Source: Arenicella sp.
GTDB taxonomy: Bacteria > Pseudomonadota > Gammaproteobacteria > Arenicellales > Arenicellaceae
Reading direction: 5' to 3'
Assembly (NCBI GenBank): GCA_016763815.1
Contig: JAESTB010000319.1
Location: forward strand, 1-5,827
Length of the DNA: 5,827 bases
Shown piece by piece: positions 1 through 5,827 of this stretch (the stretch's first letter is position 1; each line of letters begins with the position of its first letter). The position numbers and the translations under genes are program-made. The notes beneath the pieces were generated by a model, which saw only the letters and a list, made by a program, of their open reading frames with translations, had not been told where the DNA came from and did not search any database.

Positions 1-1430
1 TAAGTTGACAACCCAAAAGATTACAGTCAGAGGCTGAAGAATTTGATAGAGTTCAGAAAGACACTCACTGTGGACAGCGATTATGGAGAAGAGATGGTCA
101 AGATATTCCAAGACTGTCACAAGCTCTGAGAAGAGACTGAATCTTTGAGAGGAAGTTCAGTTCTCATCGAAGAAGATGTTATAAAGAAATCGTTTGTGAT
201 GACAAAGTAGGAGGTTCAACAGGTGGTCTAGAATGTCAAAACTAAGCTCACCCGCAAGTAGTATGAGAAGAATCTGAGGAAATACTATGACGAGCTAAAT
301 TTCCTGCTCAAAGGTATGACGTACCATGAAGAGAAAAAGAAACAGATAATGGCAGAAGGTCCATCCTTCTGGAATGACTTCGAGACATTCTTCACTGATG
401 TCCATCAAGTGGTCGCAGTTGAGGAAGATATCGACTGTTAGATCTTTTCTCACTTGAGAAGAGGAGCTTGGCTGTTTGAAGAGGAGTTCGCTCGATTCTT
501 CGCTACCCTCCCTCTATACTACTCTGAAGAGGAGATGAGAGAAGCTATTCCTAATCTCCATTTCTTTGAGAAATGGCTTCAATGACGTGCTGACTAGACT
601 GAACGAATGTCGATTCTCCACTCCTGTGCTCGCAAATATTTCTTGAACAAGAAGGGAAAGTACCAATACGATCACTTCATCCATCCTGTTAACACTGAAC
701 ACCATGAAGATGCCGAGATTGACATCCTCTTCCTCCACGGGAACAAGTCCCACCCTATCAACTGTTGGATGAAGATGCCAGATGACAACCAGCATTGTGA
801 GACCAATCCCAATATCTGGCTACACGACTTGCTCCCTGAGGATTTGAAGGGATACAAAGCCCGTGTCATGTTTGGAGGCTACGAGACTCTCCACACAGTT
901 GCAGACCACAGGAACAATAACATTCCTAACTGGGGAATTGAGAAGATGAATGAAGTTCTTGTTGCTTCTATGGAGAGAGCAGGAGTTGGGGAGAGACCAC
1001 TGGTGGTGGTCAGCTTCAGTATGGGAGGAATCCTCATCAAGAAGATCCTCTCTTCTCAGAAGGGCAAGCCAATTGAGAAGAACTGTCACAGCGTCTTGTT
1101 CATTGCCACTCCTCACTCAGGCTCTGACCTTATTGAGCAAACCTTTGATGCCTTAAAACGAATCATTCCTGGGTCAAACCAATTCTAGCCACATGACCAT
1201 GCTATTGGAGAGGATGAGTTCTCCAGACACCTCTTCAAGAACTTCAGACTTGGAGCTATGGCATGAATCATGACAGATGAAGAGAACTTACCATTTTTGA
1301 ATCAGCTGACCGAGGAGTTCCTGGCAATGGGAAAACCATACTATATGGTTCTCGAAGGAAAGGCAACCTACTTCAAAGACACACAGATATACTACTTTGT
1401 GGTTTCTCCCAAGAATGGGTTGATTGGGCA
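1..1430 (+). CDS. SERAC1-like alpha/beta-hydrolase, ciliate nuclear gene with reassigned stop codons (partial at both ends)
   Basis: Reading frame 1 stays coherent from the window edge to about base 1430 (about 476 codons) if TAG/TAA are read as Gln and TGA as Trp. In-frame TAG lie at 208, 229, 259, 439, 595 and 1186, TGA at 127, 583 and 1264, and TAA at 1. There is no frameshift and no visible intron. The hydrolase core shows an LHG oxyanion-type motif (733-741), a nucleophile elbow VSFSMGG with the Ser codon at 1018-1020, and TPHSGS (1108-1125). After 1290 a segment of the type LNQLTEEFL...VLEGKATYF...YFVVSP matches the C-terminal layout of SERAC1 (human elbow: SHSMGG). The catalytic His, expected shortly after, is lost at the junction. 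The upstream 600 bases encode a charged, probably helical region that I do not recognise. SERAC1 relatives act in lipid metabolism at mitochondrial/ER contacts; the substrate here is unknown. The start lies outside the window. TAG could instead encode Glu, as in some other recoded eukaryotes. Confidence 0.8.
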
Positions 1431-2738
1431 TAATGCTCGTTCAAAATCATTGCCATTAAACCACGCGTCCTTTAACACCCTAACACTGTCAGATATCTTA
1501 ATGTCATTGCGTGCCGCCTGCCAATAGGGCGTATCGTTTCGCGTATTGAGTTTATAGTGCATTGAAATGTAGTCTCTAACGCCATCGAGAATTCTATTTA
1601 TTTTCAGATTGAATTTCTGACGTTGCTGTTCTTTCAGATCGTTATCACAATAGTGGGCAATAAATGATTCAATTGTGATTTGAATGGTCATTAGAGCGGT
1701 TGCTTCGAGTGGCTCAACAAAACCTTGAGATAGCCCAACCGCTAAGCAATTTGATTTCCAGTGATGATTGATTCGGCCCAATTGCATTTTTAGATGGCGT
1801 GCGGGTTGATTTATTGCGTCATCACCGAGAACCATTCGTAGTTCTTGCTCCGCTTGTTCAGGTTCTAAAAACTCTGAGGAATAAACATAGCCATGACCTG
1901 TTCGGCTTTGTAGTGGAATATGCCAACACCAACCATGATTCAGCGCGGCTGATACAGTTGATGAAGGTAGTTCTTGAAATTTGGGATGCGTTGAAATCGC
2001 AACAGCTCTGTCGTTGAGTAAGGTCTCGTTGTAGGATATAAGCGGCTCATTAAGGGCTTTGTTAATTAGGCGGCTTGAAAATCCAGAGCAGTCGACAAAA
2101 AGGTCAGCGTTCATTTCATCATTGACGCGCCCCTTTAATGACACAATCTTTTGATGTTGAACCTCGACGAGTTCAATGTGGTCGATGACGTGAGTGACTT
2201 TCTTTTCAATCGCCTTTTTCTTTAAGAAACTCCCTAGAAGGCCAGCATCGAAGTGGTACCCATAGTCTACGTCAAAGGGTAGTGTTTTATAGGGGTGAGG
2301 GGCTTTGTTATGCCGCGACATGGCTGTGCTAACAAAGTAGTTATCTGGATGAGCGTTAATATTGTAACCCCTGCGACGTTGAGTGCAATTTTTAAAGAAA
2401 CCACTGGCAGGTTCTATATCAAGGGGGGAAAAAAATGGATGGAAATAGCGTTCAAATCCTTTATTAGTAGACCACTGAGTAAATTTGATGCCACATTTGT
2501 AGGTAGCATCGCATTGTGGCATCCACTCACTTTCAGGGATATCCAATTTTTGAAAAAATAACTTGAGGTAAGGGGTTGATCCTTCGCCAACACCGATGGG
2601 CGAGATATCCGAAGATTCAACAACGGTGATGCGACTGCCTGGCCAAGCATGAGCCATAAGGTTGGCGCTCATCCATCCGGCGGTTCCTCCGCCGACAATG
2701 ATAATTGTTGATGGTGATTGTTTCGCGTGTTCGTTCAC
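1392..2738 (-). CDS. Flavin-dependent tryptophan-halogenase-like protein, C-terminally truncated at the junction
   Basis: The family uses reduced FAD and oxygen to halogenate indole-type or other aromatic substrates in the cytoplasm. Visible motifs are the FAD-binding GGGTAGW at residues 16-22, the VGEGSTP segment near 50-56, the putative catalytic Lys81 in ATYKCGIKF (Lys79 of PrnA), the diagnostic WxWxIP motif as WCWHIP at 270-275, and FVEPLEATA at 340-348, where Glu345 matches PrnA Glu346. The family's usual ESTG halide-site stretch is EATA here. The start is GTG: an in-frame TAA at 2757-2759 lies upstream with no ATG between, and the Rossmann motif begins at the right distance. The ribosome site is weak. 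Only about 436 residues are genuine; the last 12 and the stop at 1392-1394 come from antisense ciliate sequence, so about 60 residues are missing against a usual length near 500. It lies 157 bases downstream of a TonB-dependent receptor, like the halogenases found beside such receptors (for example BrvH). Halogenating activity is inferred, not shown. Confidence 0.93.
   Translation of the reverse strand: MNEHAKQSPSTIIIVGGGTAGWMSANLMAHAWPGSRITVVESSDISPIGVGEGSTPYLKLFFQKLDIPESEWMPQCDATYKCGIKFTQWSTNKGFERYFHPFFSPLDIEPASGFFKNCTQRRRGYNINAHPDNYFVSTAMSRHNKAPHPYKTLPFDVDYGYHFDAGLLGSFLKKKAIEKKVTHVIDHIELVEVQHQKIVSLKGRVNDEMNADLFVDCSGFSSRLINKALNEPLISYNETLLNDRAVAISTHPKFQELPSSTVSAALNHGWCWHIPLQSRTGHGYVYSSEFLEPEQAEQELRMVLGDDAINQPARHLKMQLGRINHHWKSNCLAVGLSQGFVEPLEATALMTIQITIESFIAHYCDNDLKEQQRQKFNLKINRILDGVRDYISMHYKLNTRNDTPYWQAARNDIKISDSVRVLKDAWFNGNDFERALCPINPFLGETTK
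1423..1436. other. Junction between ciliate and bacterial DNA
   Basis: Two unrelated coding sequences both lose their expected continuation here. On the + strand the SERAC1-like protein follows its family pattern up to about the Gly codon at 1426-1428, then turns into antisense of the halogenase gene. On the - strand the halogenase keeps its family pattern through the residues GNDFERAL (1431-1454) and then reads antisense of the ciliate gene to a chance stop. The use of in-frame stop codons also ends here. No transposon end, terminal repeat or target duplication is visible. A library, amplification or assembly chimera is the most likely cause; the exact base is uncertain by about 10. Confidence 0.75.
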
Positions 2739-2825
2739 GTCTTTTCGCTCGCTAACTTATAAGTAGATAATCAACTTAATTGTCTAATTGAATATTATTG
2801 TTTTGTCAGTAAATAATGTACCTAG

Positions 2826-2863
2826 TAAAAATACGGGTTTAATGAAAACACCATCAAACCCGT
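2826..2863 (-). terminator. Rho-independent terminator after the TonB-dependent receptor
   Basis: A perfect 8-bp inverted repeat, ACGGGTTT (2833-2840) with AAACCCGT (2856-2863), extends after one mismatch by three more pairs, leaving a 7-base loop. On the - strand it is followed directly by ATTTTTA (2832-2826), giving a stem plus T-run in the direction of transcription. It begins 32 bases beyond the receptor stop codon. The other strand has no T-run after the stem, so it acts for the receptor only. The T-run is short, so read-through into the halogenase gene is possible. Confidence 0.7.
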
Positions 2864-2895
2864 CTTCTTAAAGGTAAAACATAATTGACCAAGAA

Positions 2896-5571
2896 CTAGA
2901 AACTAAAACGAGCGCCTATGCTAAATCGAGAACCATTTTCATACAAACCTATGGGAACACCATCAACTGTTCTTTGGTAGATCACCTCATTTGTCAGATT
3001 AACACCGCTGAAGAAAAGATCGGTTCTATCGTTGATAGACCAAGTGGCGTTGAAATCCCATTGTTCATAATCTTCAGTAACGACTTGAGAGCCAGACGTT
3101 AGGCCTCCAAATGCTTCTGAACGATAGTTATATGAAAGACGAGCACTCATTTTACTATTTTCGAAGAAGACCGATAAATTTGCCTGAGTATCCGAGTTAC
3201 CAGGCAATTCAATCTTTTGCCCACCTGGAATTGCTGGGACATCAGTATCGGTTAAGGTCACGTTTGCGGTCATGCCAAAGTTTTCGCCAAAAAACTGCTG
3301 AAATTGTACTTCCACACCTTTGATGTCTGCTCCGTCATCAGCGTTGAATGGACGTGTAACATTTAAGTTTTGACCGTTGATATTCTCATTAGAGCTTCGG
3401 CTAAACACAAAAGTATCCAAATCCTTAACGAAATATGTTGCGGCTAATAGCGAGTTATCACTGATATACCATTCTAAACCCGCCTCATATTGGTTAGCGA
3501 ATGTTGCGGCCAAATTTGGGTTACCCGCTGTTGCGACGCCAGATGTTGCGTTGATTACAATGTTTGAGCTTAAGTTTGTGAATGTTGCTCTCGCCATCGT
3601 CTTAGCAATAGCACCCCGGAAAATGATGTTATCAGCAACGTTATAAGTGATGTTGAAACTAGGTAACGTTTCAGTGTAAGAACGATTGACAGTACCTAGC
3701 GTGCCATCAATGAATGCCTGTGAGGCTTGGTCTGTTTCAACCACACGCACACCAAAATTCCCTCTGAATCGGTCGCTTTCATAGTCGAACTTGACATACG
3801 CTGCGGTAATTTCCTCATTAAGGTTAAAGAACGCTTGTGTGTCTTCGCGATAGGTGAGTGCACCAGAGTCCAGAATGGAGTCTATTTGCTGAATTGCCGT
3901 TTCGACATCTAGGAATGCGTACTGTGTCAGTGAGCCAGCAGTCGCCGTCTCGTTATGCAGGCGAGGTGTAGGACCGAGTGAAACATCGGCAAGTGTGATT
4001 GAATTTAGTGCCGCAACTTGGCCAGCGATTGCTGGGTTGCTAACATCAACACCACCGACAGAACGATTGTTAATAATCGTGTGGTCGCGCCGTTTAAAGC
4101 CAACCTTCACTTGATTAAGAATGCCCCAATCTAATGCAAACTCGACGTCGCCCTGAATATAGTCTTCGTCGTCTTCCATGATTCGCACCCAATCGCGCAA
4201 TGCATTGGCGTTTAAGCGAAGGGCGTTGCCGTCTAATGGATTTACATCAAGAAAGCTAAACTCATTACTTCGTGGGCCTAGATTAAGCGAGGTTCTTGTA
4301 TTGCCTGTGAACCAATAGTTTCGATCTTTAGTACTGCCACCAGAAGCATCAGTCGTTCCGATTTGGCCGTGAGCACGCCAGCCGTTACCTTCGTAGTTAA
4401 TGTCTAAATCAAGTACTTCAGATTTTACAAAAGCTTCACGCACGATCGGCTCATCTGCAACGCCTACGCTATTAGGGTTTTCGAAAGTTCCGCCGACTAA
4501 TGCTTGCCGGCCATCACTTGTCGGAATAAAACGGGGGTTCGTAACAGGGTCCCCTCCTGCAAGCTTGGTGCCACCAGCGATAAATAGATAGTTTTGGTTG
4601 CTATTGTCCATATCCATATCTGACTTAACATAATTCAATGCTAAATCCAGATTGTCATTCGGTCGAAATTGAAGAGTTACGTTGTGAGTATCTCGAACAC
4701 GGTCTTGAGAGAAGATAGCTGAACCGCCACCCCATACCGCATAAACATCTTCAGTTACTGTGCCGTTCTGATCGGTTACATCGTAAAGGGCGTTAGTTGG
4801 GAAGGCTTCTAAGCCATCACGGCGGACGGTGCGCTCTTGATGATTGGTTGAAATCAATACACCGAATGTTTCGGCATCATTTTTCCAACTAAATAGTCCT
4901 GAGTATTGTGGGTCAGTTTTGTCTGGCAACTCACTGTGCTGAGCTTCTAGCGAGCCTCGAATTGTTAAACTGTCCATATCAAGAGGCTTTCTGGTTCGTA
5001 CATTGACCAAGCCGCCGATGCTGCCTTCGTCCATGTCAGCTTCTGCGCTCTTATATACTTCCAATGAGGACACCAGCTCGGAAGCAAGAATGTCGTAGTT
5101 GAACCCGCGACTGGCGTTATCGTTAGCCCACCAAAATGCAGAGGCTACATTTTGGCCGTTCATCAGTGTACGGTTAAGATTGCTGTCTGTGCCGCGTACG
5201 AAGATATCACGACCTTCACCCCAGATTCGGTCTACCGAAACACCAGGGATCCGTTGTAGAGAATCAGCAACATTTTTGTCTGGGAACTTACCAATATCTT
5301 CGGCGCTGATTGCGTCGACAATGGCGCCAGAGTTACGTTTTGTATCTAGGGCATCATTTAGGCTCTTGCGAATGCCGTGAACAACAACTTCTTCTAAAAT
5401 ATCGATCGATTTTTCACCGCCTTGATTAGCTGATACTTCTTGGGCGAAGCCGTTTGATCCAACCACTGAAGCAGCAAGTAGTAAGCTCGTGACTCCATAG
5501 TACGCGGGATTACAGGTTTTCTTTTTCCTCATTTTTTTCAGTGGGTTATCACTTCTATTAATAATGGGCAT
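2896..5571 (-). CDS. TonB-dependent outer-membrane receptor (Xanthomonas/Caulobacter type)
   Basis: This is an outer-membrane beta-barrel that takes up a bound substrate using TonB-ExbBD energy; the ligand cannot be read from the sequence. Numbering from the ATG at 5577, residues 15-46 form a signal peptide (basic RKKK stretch, hydrophobic GVTSLLLAASVVGS, then GFAQ). A TonB-box-like stretch LEEVVVHG lies at 61-68. The plug domain follows to about residue 200 with typical motifs: SAEDIGKFPD, VADSLQRIPGVSVDR, FVRG and GSIGGLVNVRTRKP. The rest is barrel, ending in the Phe-terminated strand FSIGARFSF expected for assembly by the BAM complex. The 891-893 residues are full length for this family and the frame is intact. 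Of two nearby ATGs (5577 and 5571) I prefer 5571, because AGGAG lies 7 bases before it but only 1 base before 5577. A terminator and a halogenase-like gene follow on the same strand. No native promoter is evident, because upstream sequence is coding for something else. Confidence 0.95.
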   Translation of the reverse strand: MPIINRSDNPLKKMRKKKTCNPAYYGVTSLLLAASVVGSNGFAQEVSANQGGEKSIDILEEVVVHGIRKSLNDALDTKRNSGAIVDAISAEDIGKFPDKNVADSLQRIPGVSVDRIWGEGRDIFVRGTDSNLNRTLMNGQNVASAFWWANDNASRGFNYDILASELVSSLEVYKSAEADMDEGSIGGLVNVRTRKPLDMDSLTIRGSLEAQHSELPDKTDPQYSGLFSWKNDAETFGVLISTNHQERTVRRDGLEAFPTNALYDVTDQNGTVTEDVYAVWGGGSAIFSQDRVRDTHNVTLQFRPNDNLDLALNYVKSDMDMDNSNQNYLFIAGGTKLAGGDPVTNPRFIPTSDGRQALVGGTFENPNSVGVADEPIVREAFVKSEVLDLDINYEGNGWRAHGQIGTTDASGGSTKDRNYWFTGNTRTSLNLGPRSNEFSFLDVNPLDGNALRLNANALRDWVRIMEDDEDYIQGDVEFALDWGILNQVKVGFKRRDHTIINNRSVGGVDVSNPAIAGQVAALNSITLADVSLGPTPRLHNETATAGSLTQYAFLDVETAIQQIDSILDSGALTYREDTQAFFNLNEEITAAYVKFDYESDRFRGNFGVRVVETDQASQAFIDGTLGTVNRSYTETLPSFNITYNVADNIIFRGAIAKTMARATFTNLSSNIVINATSGVATAGNPNLAATFANQYEAGLEWYISDNSLLAATYFVKDLDTFVFSRSSNENINGQNLNVTRPFNADDGADIKGVEVQFQQFFGENFGMTANVTLTDTDVPAIPGGQKIELPGNSDTQANLSVFFENSKMSARLSYNYRSEAFGGLTSGSQVVTEDYEQWDFNATWSINDRTDLFFSGVNLTNEVIYQRTVDGVPIGLYENGSRFSIGARFSF

Positions 5572-5827
5572 ACTCATTCTCCTGAGTTAATGTTTTAGCT
5601 GTTTCAACTATTAGTTGAACCAACTTAGTTAAAATAAATCTATTTTTGGGGCTATCATTGATTTCATTTCGTGAGCTATTTAGTTCAAAAGTACCATGAA
5701 TGATAAACGGAAAATCAATAATCAACTTAGTAGGGAAATAAGCAAAAAGCTCTTTAATATCACAGAATAAATCATCTTTAAGTGCAATTTTTAGATCATA
5801 ACTTTCTTCTTCATTTTCTTTATCCCA
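5558..5827 (-). CDS. Partial sacsin/Hsp90-like ATP-binding protein fragment
   Basis: An open frame of 89 codons enters from the right edge of the window and stops at TAA (5560-5558). It has no start within the window. Residues such as ELFAYFPTKLIIDFP, FIIHGTFELNSSRN and LVQLIVETAK resemble, from memory, the stretch with FELTxDRN-type sequence in the N-terminal ATP-binding region of sacsin-like GHKL/Hsp90-fold proteins. These large proteins occur in bacteria, often in defence or accessory regions, and in eukaryotes. The ATP-binding motifs themselves would lie beyond the window. Codon use is strongly A/T-rich (AAA, GAA, ATT, TTA), unlike the receptor. The frame ends in the residues ENEYAHY, which overlap the receptor's ribosome site and start and look like a chance tail, suggesting truncation. 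That it is coding is fairly secure; the family assignment is moderate. Confidence 0.55.
   Translation of the reverse strand, partial: WDKENEEESYDLKIALKDDLFCDIKELFAYFPTKLIIDFPFIIHGTFELNSSRNEINDSPKNRFILTKLVQLIVETAKTLTQENEYAHY
5579..5583 (-). promoter_or_regulatory. Shine-Dalgarno site of the TonB-dependent receptor
   Basis: The - strand reads AGGAG, then AATGAGT, then ATG at 5571. The 7-base spacing favours the ATG at 5571 over the one at 5577, which is only one base from the motif. The internal ATG at 5532, just before the basic part of the signal peptide, has no comparable site. Confidence 0.7.
5584..5602. other. Probable second junction, bacterial receptor locus to AT-rich DNA
   Basis: Upstream of the receptor's ribosome site the sequence becomes conserved-looking coding DNA of another protein on the same strand. 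G+C falls to about 28% (67 of 240 bases over 5581-5820), against about 47% in the 5' half of the receptor gene. The ATPase-like frame loses its family character within the last 10 or so codons before its stop. I infer a breakpoint just upstream of AGGAG. The alternative is a natural gene end overlapping the receptor start by 14-20 bases. This junction is less certain than the one near 1430. Confidence 0.4.

Noticed and set aside
514..1156. Several other-frame ORFs of 65-98 residues across the hydrolase region
   Set aside because: They overlap the coherent hydrolase frame, show no recognisable domains and look like out-of-frame or antisense readings.
607..1188. A stand-alone 193-residue hydrolase gene starting at the ATG at 607
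   Set aside because: The same frame continues coherently before the TAG at 595 and after the TAG at 1186, so this is only the stretch between two recoded codons of a longer gene.
1..1430. A decayed bacterial or eukaryotic pseudogene with nonsense mutations
   Set aside because: There are nine internal stops but no frameshift, and conserved motifs are intact. Decay would be expected to produce indels and motif loss as well.
1..1430. Introns hiding the stop codons
   Set aside because: The protein reads smoothly through each stop codon, with family-like spacing in the hydrolase part. No GT...AG segments need to be removed.
1270..1527. A separate 85-residue gene starting at 1270
   Set aside because: Its first half is the continuation of the SERAC1-like frame after the TGA at 1264. 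Its second half, after about 1430, is antisense of the halogenase gene.
2756..2786. A promoter for the halogenase gene (TAGACA at 2786-2781 and TATAAG at 2761-2756, - strand)
   Set aside because: Each box matches the consensus at five of six bases, but the 19-base spacer is poor and the AT-rich context makes chance matches likely. The nearby palindrome ACTTATAAGT (2755-2764) is too short to interpret.
3111..5380. Several + strand ORFs of 61-93 residues within the receptor gene
   Set aside because: They are antisense to the intact receptor coding sequence and have no features of their own.
2767..5729. A shared 12-mer ATAATCAACTTA at 2767-2778 and 5718-5729 as a common operator
   Set aside because: The second copy lies within codons for TKLII of the ATPase-like frame, 140 bases upstream of the receptor start and beyond the probable junction. 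It is best explained as chance.

Overview
The window appears to be a composite of three pieces of DNA of different origin, joined near base 1430 and probably near 5584-5602. This is a reading of the sequence alone, with no database search.

Left piece (1 to about 1430, + strand): one uninterrupted, intron-less frame encodes the central and C-terminal part of a SERAC1-like alpha/beta-hydrolase. The frame is crossed by six TAG and three TGA codons plus a TAA at bases 1-3, yet it never shifts and the protein stays coherent across them. That is the signature of a nuclear genome in which all three stop codons can be read as amino acids (TAA/TAG as Gln, TGA as Trp), as described for karyorelict ciliates and the heterotrich Condylostoma. 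Under the standard code the gene falls apart into two false ORFs.

Middle piece (about 1431-5583, - strand): ordinary gammaproteobacterial DNA (Alteromonadales/Cellvibrionales/Xanthomonadales-like by gene type) with standard stops. In transcription order it holds an intact TonB-dependent receptor of the Xanthomonas/Caulobacter type, a rho-independent terminator, then a flavin-dependent tryptophan-halogenase-like gene. This receptor-halogenase pairing is a recognised arrangement in polymer-degrading bacteria: the receptor imports a substrate across the outer membrane, and the role of the halogenase-like enzyme there is not settled. The halogenase loses its last 60 or so residues exactly where the ciliate gene also stops making sense.

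Right piece (about 5584-5827, - strand): very AT-rich DNA (about 28% G+C against about 47% in the receptor gene) carrying an 89-codon open frame that runs off the window. It resembles part of a sacsin/Hsp90-like ATP-binding protein and ends just inside the receptor gene.

The simplest explanation is a chimeric contig or amplification product from a sample containing a marine-type ciliate and associated bacteria. True lateral transfer is less likely, because coding sequences are cut on both sides of the left junction. The notable biology is the stop-codon-recoded ciliate gene; the bacterial pair is familiar.
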